NCBI GenBank assembly: GCA_007120745.1
Contig: SKNC01000091.1
Coordinates: 1-59,963, forward strand
DNA length: 59,963 bases
Direction: 5' to 3'
Source of the DNA: Bacillota bacterium
GTDB taxonomy: Bacteria > Bacillota > Dethiobacteria > SKNC01
The notes below the pieces were generated by a model. That model saw only the letters and a list, made by a program, of their open reading frames with translations, had not been told where the DNA came from and searched no databases. A program made the translations under genes and the position numbers. Below, piece by piece: positions 1-8,107 of the stretch. How positions within the stretch are numbered: position 1 is the first letter of the stretch; each line of letters opens with the position of its first letter.

Positions 1-1
1 C

Positions 2-30
2 TTGCTTAATATTTAATTAAATGTTACTAT
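2..30 (+). promoter_or_regulatory. candidate promoter upstream of apbE
   Basis: TTGCTT at 2-7 and TACTAT at 25-30 are separated by 17 bases, and TG precedes the -10 box by one base (extended -10). It lies about 75 bases upstream of the apbE start in otherwise AT-rich DNA. The window begins here, so an upstream operon context cannot be excluded. This is pattern matching only. Confidence 0.4.
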
Positions 31-103
31 TAAATAGAATGTTTCAGGGAATACTGCTTACACTCTATACTCATTGAAATAACAGGCACCGGAGGGAATA
101 TGG

Positions 104-1147
104 ATGACTTTTAGAAAAGCGGTAGAAGTGCTGGCTGTAATCATCATTTTGGCACTCATTGTTTTTGCTGTTTTTAGAATATTAAATCCGGAAGACAGCG
201 GCAGCGGCATCCAAAGATTCAGCAAGACAGAACTGCTGATGGATACGGTTTTTGAAATCGCTGTTTTTACTGAAGATGAAGCGGAAGGCAATCGTCTTTT
301 GAGGGAAGCTTTCAGTGAAGTGAGGATGCTGGAGAAGACACTGAGCCGATTTATATCCGGCAGCGAAGTGGATAATATTAACCAGGCTGCAGGAGAAAAC
401 CCGGTAGAAATCAGCAGTGATTCCCTGCAGGTGATTAAGGAAGGAATCTATCTTGGTGAAGTTTCTCAGGGAAGCTTTGACATTACCATTGCTCCTTTGA
501 TGGATCTTTGGGGATTTAGCACCGGGGAACAAAGAGTTCCCACCCCGGAGGAAATTGAAGAGACTCTGCTGCTGATTGATTACACAGAAGTGGACATAAA
601 TGAACAAAGAAATACCGTGTATCTGCCCCGGGAGGGAATGTCACTGGATTTAGGCGGAATTGCCAAGGGATATATTGTGGACCGTATCATCCAGTATTTA
701 GAAAGCCAGGATGTCGAAACGGCCTTTGTTAACGCCGGGGGGGACATCCGGGTCATTGGAAACAGGCCGGATGGAACTCCCTGGAGAATTGGCATCAGGT
801 CTCCTAGAAATCGAGAAGGACAGGATCTTATTGCGGTGATTCCCATTTCAGACCAGGCAGTGGTGACCTCTGGCGACTACGAACGGTTTTTTACCAGTGA
901 TGGGATCCGTTATCACCATATTTTGGACCCCTCCCATGGTTATCCCGCTGCAGAAGCAATCAGTGTTTCTATTGTAGCCAGGGAATGCATGGCTGCGGAC
1001 GGGCTGTCCACAGCGATTTTTGTCCTGGGGCCCCAAAAGGGGATAGAGCTGCTGGAAAGTTTACCCGGAATAGAAGGAATTATTATCGATACAGAAGAGA
1101 AAGTCCATGTTTCTTCAGGCTTACAGGACATCGTAGAAATAAGGTGA
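104..1147 (+). CDS. apbE: FAD:protein FMN transferase (ApbE family), membrane-anchored
   Basis: ApbE enzymes covalently attach FMN from FAD to Thr/Ser residues of extracytoplasmic redox proteins, using Mg2+. The 347-residue protein has an N-terminal hydrophobic segment (about residues 8-27) and no lipobox cysteine, so it is probably anchored by that helix with the catalytic domain outside. Family motifs are visible: DLGGIAKGY near residue 183, NAGGDIR near 210, VTSGDYERFF, and the HHILDP block. ATG 104 sits 7 bases after GGAGGG; the ATG at 100 is out of frame and stops at once. The next two genes encode a NusG-domain-II protein and a Gx-type membrane protein, a grouping that suggests a flavin-linked redox role. 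The flavinylated target is not in this window. Confidence 0.93.
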   Translation: MTFRKAVEVLAVIIILALIVFAVFRILNPEDSGSGIQRFSKTELLMDTVFEIAVFTEDEAEGNRLLREAFSEVRMLEKTLSRFISGSEVDNINQAAGENPVEISSDSLQVIKEGIYLGEVSQGSFDITIAPLMDLWGFSTGEQRVPTPEEIEETLLLIDYTEVDINEQRNTVYLPREGMSLDLGGIAKGYIVDRIIQYLESQDVETAFVNAGGDIRVIGNRPDGTPWRIGIRSPRNREGQDLIAVIPISDQAVVTSGDYERFFTSDGIRYHHILDPSHGYPAAEAISVSIVARECMAADGLSTAIFVLGPQKGIELLESLPGIEGIIIDTEEKVHVSSGLQDIVEIR

Positions 1148-1151
1148 GAAA

Positions 1152-1529
1152 ATGTTTTCCCGTTACGACTTCATAATATGGATTATTATCGTGAGCCTTG
1201 CTGCAGGCGGCCTGTTATACTATCAGAATTATGCCCCGGGGGGAGAAACCCTGGTCAATATCAGCGTGAATGGGGAGAAATTTGAATCCATTCCCTTAAC
1301 GGTTTCCAACGGAAATCTGCGGAGAGAGATTGAAGGGTCAAACGGGTTAACCGTGGTAGAAATTAAAGACCGGAGAGTCAGGGTAATTTCCTCCGCCTGC
1401 CCGGATAAAATTTGTATTCACTCCGGGTGGATTGACCGGCCCGGGCAGATGCTGGTCTGCCTGCCCAACAGGGTAGTGGTTAAAATTGAGAGCAATGAGC
1501 AGCAGGACATTGATTTTTATACCAACTAA
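1152..1529 (+). CDS. membrane-anchored NusG domain II-containing protein
   Basis: This 125-residue protein has one N-terminal membrane helix (about residues 7-24) followed by a small beta-rich domain of the NusG_II/DUF1312 type. It is not the transcription factor NusG. The diagnostic stretch CPDKICIHSGWI contains C83 and C88, and a third cysteine, C103, follows in a PGQMLVCLPN motif. The ATG is 4 bases after the apbE stop, so the two genes are almost certainly co-translated. Proteins of this family commonly accompany ApbE and Gx-type membrane proteins. Their biochemical role is not established; a link to extracytoplasmic electron transfer is an inference from gene neighbourhood. Confidence 0.85.
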   Translation: MFSRYDFIIWIIIVSLAAGGLLYYQNYAPGGETLVNISVNGEKFESIPLTVSNGNLRREIEGSNGLTVVEIKDRRVRVISSACPDKICIHSGWIDRPGQMLVCLPNRVVVKIESNEQQDIDFYTN

Positions 1530-1631
1530 ATGGTATGAACTTCCCGCAGGGTTAGGCCTGCCTGTTATGCCGTGGCATAAAAAATGAGAAGCGTTGTAGT
1601 ATAGACACATTAATCAGGAAGGAAGAATAGA

Positions 1632-2183
1632 ATGAGCGGTAAAACGACAAAGCTGGTTTATCTGGCACTGTTAATTACCTTTGCGGTGGTGATTCATACC
1701 ATCGAATCCTCACTGGTATTTCTTATTCCTATACCGGTTCCGGGGGCCAGGTTGGGCCTGGCCAACATTATTACCCTTTTGGCTCTCATGCTTTATGGCT
1801 TTAGAAGCGGTATGCTGGTGTCGGTGATGCGTTCTTTTATGGGTTTCCTAATTGTGGGAAATGTAGTCAGTTTCTCTTTAAGCCTAAGCGGCGCGGTTTT
1901 CAGCACCGCAGTCATGGGCCTGGCTTTCATCTTTTACAAGAAAAAATGGATTAATATTCTCACCGTAAGCGTGCTGGGAGCTGTTTCCCATAACGTGGCC
2001 CAGATTGTGATGGCCAGTTTTGTGGTAAGCCAGTTTCACCTGATTACCTTTTACCTGCCGCTGCTGCTGCTTCTGGCCGTTCCCACCGGAGTCTTTACGG
2101 GCCTTTCGGCCATGTACCTTCATAAAGTAATTATGAAGAACGTTACGGTAAATCATTCCCTCAGTCAATTTAGAAAAATATAA
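1632..2183 (+). CDS. Gx transporter family protein (Hpre_diP_synt_I type)
   Basis: This 183-residue, very hydrophobic protein has five or six predicted membrane helices. It matches the family once called heptaprenyl diphosphate synthase component I and now usually annotated as a Gx transporter related to ECF substrate-binding subunits. The motif PVPGARLGLANI near the start of helix 2 and the SxMRSFMGFLIVGN-type segment are typical. GGAAGGA precedes the ATG. It is the third gene of the apbE group and lies 11 bases before maf. No prenyl synthase catalytic partner is nearby, so the old name is probably misleading here. Substrate unknown; a flavin, quinone precursor or other vitamin-like molecule is possible. 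Confidence 0.85.
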   Translation: MSGKTTKLVYLALLITFAVVIHTIESSLVFLIPIPVPGARLGLANIITLLALMLYGFRSGMLVSVMRSFMGFLIVGNVVSFSLSLSGAVFSTAVMGLAFIFYKKKWINILTVSVLGAVSHNVAQIVMASFVVSQFHLITFYLPLLLLLAVPTGVFTGLSAMYLHKVIMKNVTVNHSLSQFRKI

Positions 2184-2194
2184 AGGGGAACATG

Positions 2195-2770
2195 ATGTCA
2201 AAACTTATATTAGCCTCCGCCTCTCCCCGGAGAGCATCTCTGCTCAGGCAGGTGTGCCTGGATTTCAAAGTGATTCCCAGCCGGTTCGATGAAGACGATA
2301 CGTTACAAATGTCCCCCAAAAAACTGGCGGTACATTTTGCCCGTTCCAAGGCAGAAGAAGTGGCCTCCCGGGTGGAAGAGGGGATTATTATTGGAGCAGA
2401 TACGGTGGTGGAGTTAAACGGGGAGCTTTTGGGAAAACCCCAATCCACCGAAGAAGCCTTCTTAACGCTGAAGAAGTTAAGTGGAGATGTTCACCAGGTC
2501 ACAACGGGGCTGGCTGTCACTGACAAAGAGAAAAATGTTACCAGGACTGCATACTCCACCACCAGAGTGTGGTTTAGACCGGTAAAGGAGGAAGAAATAA
2601 CGGCATATATTGCTTCCGGTGAGCCAATGGATAAAGCCGGAGCCTATGGTATTCAGGGACGGGCTGCAATGTTTGTAAACAAAATAGAAGGATGTTACTT
2701 CAATGTGGTCGGACTTCCACTGTCTAAGCTGGCAGAAATTTTAACAGACGTAAGAGTAAAAATATTTTAA
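2195..2770 (+). CDS. maf: Maf-family nucleoside triphosphate pyrophosphatase
   Basis: Maf proteins hydrolyse dTTP/UTP or modified nucleotides to monophosphates and have been tied to septum formation and cell-division arrest. The N-terminus LILASASPRR is the family signature (the SxSPRR nucleotide-binding loop), followed by GADTVV and the GKP motif; the C-terminal KIEGCYFNVVGLP block is also typical. Length, about 191 residues, is normal. Two adjacent ATG codons occur (2192 and 2195); the second is better spaced from AAAGGGGAA and gives the usual MSKLILASASPRR start. The Gx-maf-radC-mreB order is common in Clostridia. Confidence 0.93.
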   Translation: MSKLILASASPRRASLLRQVCLDFKVIPSRFDEDDTLQMSPKKLAVHFARSKAEEVASRVEEGIIIGADTVVELNGELLGKPQSTEEAFLTLKKLSGDVHQVTTGLAVTDKEKNVTRTAYSTTRVWFRPVKEEEITAYIASGEPMDKAGAYGIQGRAAMFVNKIEGCYFNVVGLPLSKLAEILTDVRVKIF

Positions 2771-2792
2771 CCGGCTTAAGAGGTGAAGAAAT

Positions 2793-3488
2793 ATGGATGG
2801 TAACAGGGACCACATTACCATTAAGGAAATGCCTGAAGAGGAAAGACCCAGGGAAAAAATGATGAAGTATGGGTCAGATAAAGTGACCAATGCTGAACTA
2901 TTAGCCATCATCATAAGAACCGGAAGCAGAAGAGCATCCGCTGTAAACCTTGCGGACAAAATTCTTTCCAGGGCGGAGAATTTACGGGAACTTCCCAATC
3001 TTTCCATTCAAGAGCTGATGGAAATTAAGGGAATTGGTCTGGCCAAGGGGGTTCAAATTAAAGCAGCCCTGGAGCTGGGCAGGAGAATTGCTTCTTCATT
3101 TCGCCTGGAAACCAGGTCCATATCCTCCCCCAAAGACGTGGCGGACTACTTAATGGAAGAAATGCGCTACTACCAAAAGGAGTATTTTAAAGCAGTTTTT
3201 TTGAATACTAAAAACCAGGTCATATCAACAGAAATTATCTCCATTGGAAGCCTTAACTCCTCTATCGTTCATCCCCGGGAAATCTTTTGCGCTGCGGTGA
3301 AAAAAGCCAGCGCTTCGGTGATTCTGGTACATAATCATCCCAGCGGTGACCCCACTCCCAGCAGGGAAGACATTGAGGTTACCAAAAGGATTGTACAGGC
3401 CGGGGAAATTATTGGAGTCAGCGTATTGGACCACCTGATTATTGGGGAAGGAAGATATTACAGCTTCCGGGAAAGCGGATTGATTTAG
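2793..3488 (+). CDS. radC: RadC family JAB/MPN-domain protein
   Basis: The 231-residue protein has an N-terminal helix-hairpin-helix-like region (IQELMEIKGIGLAKGVQIKAA) and a C-terminal JAB1/MPN domain with the metal-binding HNHPSGDPTPSREDI motif, i.e. HxHx7-10D. The original DNA-repair assignment of RadC was not upheld, and the family's biochemical function is unresolved. AGGTGAAG precedes the ATG. The gene directly precedes the mreB promoter region, its usual place in many Firmicutes. Nothing in the sequence suggests loss of function. Confidence 0.93.
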   Translation: MDGNRDHITIKEMPEEERPREKMMKYGSDKVTNAELLAIIIRTGSRRASAVNLADKILSRAENLRELPNLSIQELMEIKGIGLAKGVQIKAALELGRRIASSFRLETRSISSPKDVADYLMEEMRYYQKEYFKAVFLNTKNQVISTEIISIGSLNSSIVHPREIFCAAVKKASASVILVHNHPSGDPTPSREDIEVTKRIVQAGEIIGVSVLDHLIIGEGRYYSFRESGLI

Positions 3489-3509
3489 AGGTACCTGTGG
3501 GGATCCATG

Positions 3510-3538
3510 GGGTCTAGTGACCCTGAGAGGATGTCACT
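3510..3538. other. two overlapping inverted repeats between radC and mreB
   Basis: GGGTC (3510-3514) pairs with GACCC (3519-3523), and AGTGAC (3516-3521) pairs with GTCACT (3533-3538). The arms overlap, so the two hairpins exclude each other. There is no U-run, so a simple Rho-independent terminator is unlikely. The site lies just upstream of the mreB promoter and could be an operator or a readthrough-mRNA structure. Confidence 0.4.
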
Positions 3539-3553
3539 GGAATATTATAACTG

Positions 3554-3582
3554 TTTCTGTGAAAAAAAAAGATTGATATAAT
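3554..3582 (+). promoter_or_regulatory. mreB operon promoter (extended -10)
   Basis: TATAAT at 3577-3582 is preceded by TGA, giving an extended -10 (TGnTATAAT). The -35 region at 17 bases' distance (TTTCTG) is weak, as is common when an extended -10 is present. It lies 60 bases upstream of the mreB GTG and would drive mreBCD-pbp2-rodA. Confidence 0.65.
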
Positions 3583-3642
3583 AGTAAGGTAGCAAATACG
3601 AATGCAAATGTATTAATTAAAGTAGAAAGGGGATTTTTTCAG

Positions 3643-4683
3643 GTGAGATTCATACTAAGATATTTCTCCAGAGACATCGGTATTGATCTGGGAACAGCCA
3701 ACACCCTGGTTTTTGTCAGAGGGAAGGGCATTGTCCTAAGGGAGCCCTCTGTGGTGGCAATTCGCAGGGATACCGGAGATATCCTGGCAGTAGGGGAAGA
3801 AGCAAAGAGAATGATCGGGAGAACCCCTGGAAATATTGTGGCCATACGTCCCATGAAAGACGGAGTTATTGCTGATTTTGATGTTACGCAGACCATGCTG
3901 AGACACTTCATATTAAAAGCGTACCGCAGAAAATCTATCTTAAAGCCTCAAGTTGTAGTTTGTGTCCCTTCGGGAGTTACTGAAGTGGAAAAGAGAGCCG
4001 TGCTGGATGCCACAAATCAAGCGGGAGCCAGGGAGGCGTTTTTGATAGAGGAGCCCATGGCAGCGGCCATCGGTTCAGGACTTCCGGTAGAAGAACCCAC
4101 GGGCAGTATGATTGTGGATGTGGGGGGCGGAACCACTGAAGTAGCCATTATCTCTCTGGGAGGAATCGTAACCAGTAAATCCATCCGGGTGGCTGGAGAT
4201 GAGATGGACGAGGCTATCGTACAGCACATAAAGAAAAATTATAATCTGCTGATTGGTGAAAGGACCGCGGAGGAAATCAAGATTGTTATTGGGACCGCTT
4301 TTCTTACCGAAGAAAAAGAAAAAGAAACCATGCAGATCAGGGGAAGAGACCTGGTAACGGGGCTTCCCAAAACACAAACCATTAATGCCCGGGAAATCGA
4401 AATGGCCCTGGCTGACCCTGTCAGCAGCATCCTTGAAGCCATAAAGATTACCCTGGAAAAATCACCCCCGGAACTGGCTGCCGACATTATGGACAAGGGA
4501 ATTGTTATGACCGGCGGCGGAGCCCTCTTACACGGCCTGGACCGGCTGGTCAGTAAAGAAACGGGAATGCCTGTAATTATTACGGAAAACTCACTGGATT
4601 GTGTAGCCCTGGGAACCGGCAAGGTGCTGGGAGAGATTGAATTGTTAAAAAGGGTGGCCATTTCCCCCAAAAAAATCATTTAG
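3643..4683 (+). CDS. mreB: rod shape-determining protein MreB
   Basis: This bacterial actin polymerises on the inner face of the membrane and guides the elongation machinery that inserts peptidoglycan along the cylinder. The 346-residue protein has normal family length and the actin-fold ATP-binding motifs: phosphate 1 [14 protein letters not shown], phosphate 2 [15 protein letters not shown], and an adenosine motif [12 protein letters not shown]. The start is GTG 3643 after GAAAGGGGA; the N-terminus [20 protein letters not shown] is a little longer than most but carries the expected basic/hydrophobic membrane-binding segment. First gene of the mreBCD-pbp2-rodA unit. Confidence 0.96.
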   Translation: MRFILRYFSRDIGIDLGTANTLVFVRGKGIVLREPSVVAIRRDTGDILAVGEEAKRMIGRTPGNIVAIRPMKDGVIADFDVTQTMLRHFILKAYRRKSILKPQVVVCVPSGVTEVEKRAVLDATNQAGAREAFLIEEPMAAAIGSGLPVEEPTGSMIVDVGGGTTEVAIISLGGIVTSKSIRVAGDEMDEAIVQHIKKNYNLLIGERTAEEIKIVIGTAFLTEEKEKETMQIRGRDLVTGLPKTQTINAREIEMALADPVSSILEAIKITLEKSPPELAADIMDKGIVMTGGGALLHGLDRLVSKETGMPVIITENSLDCVALGTGKVLGEIELLKRVAISPKKII

Positions 4684-4701
4684 CAAGAAAGGCCGTTAAA
4701 A

Positions 4702-5598
4702 GTGCTTACCCCTCTTTATAAGAAAAAAAACCTGCTTACAATTTTAATTATCATAATGACCCTGCTTGTCCTGATGAGCCTGTCTCAACTGGAAAGGGAA
4801 AGGATGACCTTTGTAGAAGACCTGGTAATGGTAGCGGTCAGTCCCCTGCAGAATGGAGTGTATCAAGTTACCACCGGCGTCAGAGATTTTCTGGAGAATT
4901 TACGGGAGCGTCAAAACCTGGCCGTAGAAAACGCGCAGCTGAAACAAACCCTGGGTGATTATGAGAGAGTAAGCAGTCAACTGGAAGAGCTGAGACAGGA
5001 AAACCGGCGGCTCAGGGAGATGCTGAGTTTTAAAGAAAAAAGCTCTTATGGTCTTTTACCGGCGGAAGTGACTGCCCGGGACCCCAGCGGCTGGTTCAGT
5101 ACAGTTGTAATTAACAGGGGGTATAGCGATGGTGTGGCCAGGGATATGGCAGTAATAAATAATGACGGCCTGGTAGGCAGCATAATATCTGTTTCCAGGA
5201 ATTCCTCCAAGGTGCTGCTTTTAACCGATTCCCGCCGGGCTGTCAGTGGTGTTGTCCGGGACTCCCGGGATTCGGGAGTGATTGGTTTTGTGGAAGGGTC
5301 AGTAGAGCAGCCCGGGTACTGCCGCATGATTAACATTTTACGGGAGGCCGAAATAAAAACAGGGGACGTGGTATTGACCTCCGGAATGGGCGGCGTTTTC
5401 CCACCGGGCCTGGTCATTGGACAGGTTATGGAAACAGGCGACGATGAGTACGGATTATTAAAATATGCGCTGATTAAACCCATGGTGAATTTCAGCAGGC
5501 TGGAAGAAGTATTTGTGGTAAAGAGTACCAACATTGAAGAATACCCGGAGGAGGACCTGCCGGAACTGGAAGAAAACCAGGTGCCTTTTGATTATTAG
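4702..5598 (+). CDS. mreC: rod shape-determining protein MreC
   Basis: MreC is a bitopic scaffold of the elongasome that binds and activates PBP2 on the outer side of the membrane. The 298-residue protein shows a short basic N-terminus, a membrane helix (about residues 10-26), a coiled coil (about 65-115, rich in Glu/Gln/Leu), and the beta-barrel domain with VINRGYSDGVARDMAVIN, LLTDSRRAVSG and VLTSGMGGVFPPGL, all typical. The start is GTG 4702, 18 bases after the mreB stop. The C-terminal tail is acidic. It is the expected neighbour of mreB and mreD. Confidence 0.94.
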   Translation: MLTPLYKKKNLLTILIIIMTLLVLMSLSQLERERMTFVEDLVMVAVSPLQNGVYQVTTGVRDFLENLRERQNLAVENAQLKQTLGDYERVSSQLEELRQENRRLREMLSFKEKSSYGLLPAEVTARDPSGWFSTVVINRGYSDGVARDMAVINNDGLVGSIISVSRNSSKVLLLTDSRRAVSGVVRDSRDSGVIGFVEGSVEQPGYCRMINILREAEIKTGDVVLTSGMGGVFPPGLVIGQVMETGDDEYGLLKYALIKPMVNFSRLEEVFVVKSTNIEEYPEEDLPELEENQVPFDY

Positions 5599-5624
5599 GC
5601 CCCATCGAGAAGGACAGGATACCT

Positions 5625-6119
5625 ATGGGCAGGCTGAACATCTTAATAATTATGGTTATTTCTTTAGTGATACAGGGAAGCCTGTTCGCATTTTTCGGTT
5701 TTAGCGACAGACAGCCTGATTTATTATTAATTGTAATCATCTGCTTCAGCATCATGTGGGGCAGCAGAGACGGTGCAATGATTGGGGTTACTGCCGGCCT
5801 TCTTCAGGATATCCTTTTCGGACCCATGCTGGGGGTTTTTGCACTTACCAAGATGATTGCCGGATACCTGTCGGGATTTTCAGAGAAAAACATCTACAGG
5901 GATTTTGTGCTGGGTCCGATGATTATCGTATTACTTATGACGTTTTTACACGAAGGGCTGGTTTTTGTTTTTTCTGGAGAAGTAACCCGTCTCCCTTTAC
6001 ATACTGCTTTTATGAACGTCATCCTTCCTAAAGCCCTTTACAATTTTTGTTTAACTCCTTTTATCTATCTGCTTATCTATTTTGCCAACCAAAAAAAGTA
6101 TTTCAGACCTCTTCAATAA
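5625..6119 (+). CDS. mreD: rod shape-determining protein MreD
   Basis: MreD is a small integral membrane protein of the elongasome. The 164-residue sequence has about five hydrophobic segments and the conserved motif RQPDLLLIVIICFSI near the N-terminus, plus GLLQDILFG. Sequence conservation in this family is low, so the call rests on the hydropathy profile, the PDLLLI and GLLQD motifs and the position between mreC and the PBP2 gene. It is separated from its neighbours by short gaps of 26 and 15 bases. Confidence 0.9.
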   Translation: MGRLNILIIMVISLVIQGSLFAFFGFSDRQPDLLLIVIICFSIMWGSRDGAMIGVTAGLLQDILFGPMLGVFALTKMIAGYLSGFSEKNIYRDFVLGPMIIVLLMTFLHEGLVFVFSGEVTRLPLHTAFMNVILPKALYNFCLTPFIYLLIYFANQKKYFRPLQ

Positions 6120-6134
6120 ACCGGAGGGAAAATT

Positions 6135-8054
6135 ATGAGCAAAATTATCATAAAGCGCTTGAGATTGTTTTTCGCCTTTACAATACTAATTATGGTAGTG
6201 CTGGGTTTCAGGTTAGCCCACCTGCAGATTGTTATGGGCGAAGAATACCAAAAGCGTTCCGAAGAAAATATGCTGAGAGTTCTGCCCGTTACTGCCCCCC
6301 GGGGTGAGATGTATGACTCTGAGGGAATCAGGATGGTTTCTAACCGCACCGGCTTCACCGTTTCTTTAGGAGAGATACCCTCCAGCGAACGGGAAAGGGT
6401 GATAAGCTATCTCGGTGAAATATTAGAAATGGATGTCGAAGACATTCAAGAAGAAATCGATAAACAGCGTTTTAAAAGATACCAGCCCATTAAACTGAAG
6501 ACCGATGTGGCCATGGAAACCATTGCTCTCATTGAAGAGAGAAGGTTTGAACTTCCTGGGGTCATGATTGAATTAGAACCCATCCGGAGTTATATGGACG
6601 GCTGGCTTGCACCTCACCTCTTTGGGGTCACCTCTACAACTCCACCGGAAGAAAGTGTCATCGAGAGGTGGTCCTCCCAGGGCTATGAATACAGATATGG
6701 GGACAACATCGGTGTTTTTGGAATTGAAAGGGCCTGGGAACCATATCTCAGGGGCCAGGCCGGGGAAATTTTGGTAGAGGTCAACTCCGTGGGACGGCTG
6801 ATTCGGGTCCGGGAGAAAAGAGACCCGGTTCCGGGAAACAGCCTTTACTTAACACTGGATTCAAAACTTCAGGCGGATACCCAAAGGTTTTTAGAGGAAG
6901 GGCTGCAGCGGAGAGAGGAGCAGGGTTATAAATATCTCCGGGGGGCTGCGGCAGTGGTGCTGGATCCCAATTCAGGGAAAGTCCTGGCCATGGCCAGCTA
7001 TCCTGGATATGACCTGAGTCAATATCGCCAGAATATAACCGAACTCAGTGCTGATCATACCTACAAGCCGCTTTTGAACCGGGCAGTTAACGAATTTTAT
7101 CCGGGGGGTTCCACCTTCAAGCCCGTAACTGCAACCGCAGCCCTGGAGGAAGGGAAAGTAACACCGGGAGAGATTGTAAACTGCAGCGGTCGTATCACCC
7201 GTCATAATGTTACCAAGTCCTGCTATTTGGGGACGGTTCACGGTCCCATAAGTCTTTACCGGGCGCTGGTCCGTTCCTGCAACGTTTATTTTTACGAGAT
7301 GGGACTTAGAGTAGGGATTGATAAACTGGCCTATTATGCAGGGGAATATGGTTTTGGAAGGCCTACAGGACTGACTGATATTCTTCCCGGGGAAAGCTCC
7401 GGGACAGTAGCCAGCCGGGAGGTCAAACAAGATTTATTTGATAGGGGAAGAATAGAGTGGGGCACATGGGTTCCCGGGGAAACCATGGATGCCTCCATAG
7501 GACAGGGGTTTCACCAGTTTACCCCCCTGCAGCTGGCCAACTACGCAGCCATTATCGCTAACGGTGGGCGTAATTACAGGCCCTACCTGGTGGAAAAGGC
7601 AGAATCTCTTGAAGGGGAAGTAGTGTGGCAGGCTGACCCGAAATTCCAAAGAATCGATGTTTCCGACAGAACTATTCAACTGCTGCAGAATGCCATGGAG
7701 GGAGTCTGTCAGCCCGGGGGAACCGCCGGCTTTCTGGGTAGGCTGCCCATTCCGGTGGCGGGTAAAACCGGTTCAGCGGAGCACGGCATAAGGGACCGGG
7801 AAACCCATGGATTATTCGTAGGGTATGCTCCGGCCAACAATCCGGAAATTGCTTTTGCCGTGGTGGTGGAATACGGCGGTACCGGTGGAGGAGCTGCAGC
7901 TCCCATTGCTGAAAATATAATTAAAAGTTACTTTGATCTTTTTGAGGAAGAGGAGCTGGAGGAAGAAGAGACCGGTGAACCGGAAGGACAGGAAGAAATA
8001 GAAGAACAGCAAGAAGAGGCGAACGGAGAGAGCCTGTTAGATAACCAGCAGTAA
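6135..8054 (+). CDS. mrdA: penicillin-binding protein 2 (elongation-specific class B transpeptidase)
   Basis: This class B PBP cross-links new peptidoglycan together with RodA. The 639-residue protein has an N-terminal membrane helix (about 10-30), the PBP dimerisation domain, and a transpeptidase domain with all three catalytic motifs: S326-T-F-K329, S381-C-N383 and K544-T-G546. The start is ATG 6135 after CGGAGGG. The last 35 or so residues form a Glu-rich tail (EEEELEEEETGE and similar) that is not part of the catalytic fold and is unusual for the family. It follows mreD directly. The name mrdA/pbpA is by function and context. Confidence 0.95.
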   Translation: MSKIIIKRLRLFFAFTILIMVVLGFRLAHLQIVMGEEYQKRSEENMLRVLPVTAPRGEMYDSEGIRMVSNRTGFTVSLGEIPSSERERVISYLGEILEMDVEDIQEEIDKQRFKRYQPIKLKTDVAMETIALIEERRFELPGVMIELEPIRSYMDGWLAPHLFGVTSTTPPEESVIERWSSQGYEYRYGDNIGVFGIERAWEPYLRGQAGEILVEVNSVGRLIRVREKRDPVPGNSLYLTLDSKLQADTQRFLEEGLQRREEQGYKYLRGAAAVVLDPNSGKVLAMASYPGYDLSQYRQNITELSADHTYKPLLNRAVNEFYPGGSTFKPVTATAALEEGKVTPGEIVNCSGRITRHNVTKSCYLGTVHGPISLYRALVRSCNVYFYEMGLRVGIDKLAYYAGEYGFGRPTGLTDILPGESSGTVASREVKQDLFDRGRIEWGTWVPGETMDASIGQGFHQFTPLQLANYAAIIANGGRNYRPYLVEKAESLEGEVVWQADPKFQRIDVSDRTIQLLQNAMEGVCQPGGTAGFLGRLPIPVAGKTGSAEHGIRDRETHGLFVGYAPANNPEIAFAVVVEYGGTGGGAAAPIAENIIKSYFDLFEEEELEEEETGEPEGQEEIEEQQEEANGESLLDNQQ

Positions 8055-8107
8055 GACGTTGTTGAGCTATAAGGCAGTGATAGTAGAGAGAAGAGGCGGG
8101 ATACCCA

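Noticed and set aside
1545-1581. Short inverted repeats after the NusG-domain-II gene (GCAGG/CCTGC and ATGCC/GGCAT)
   Set aside because: Stems are only five bases and no U-run follows, so I do not call a terminator.
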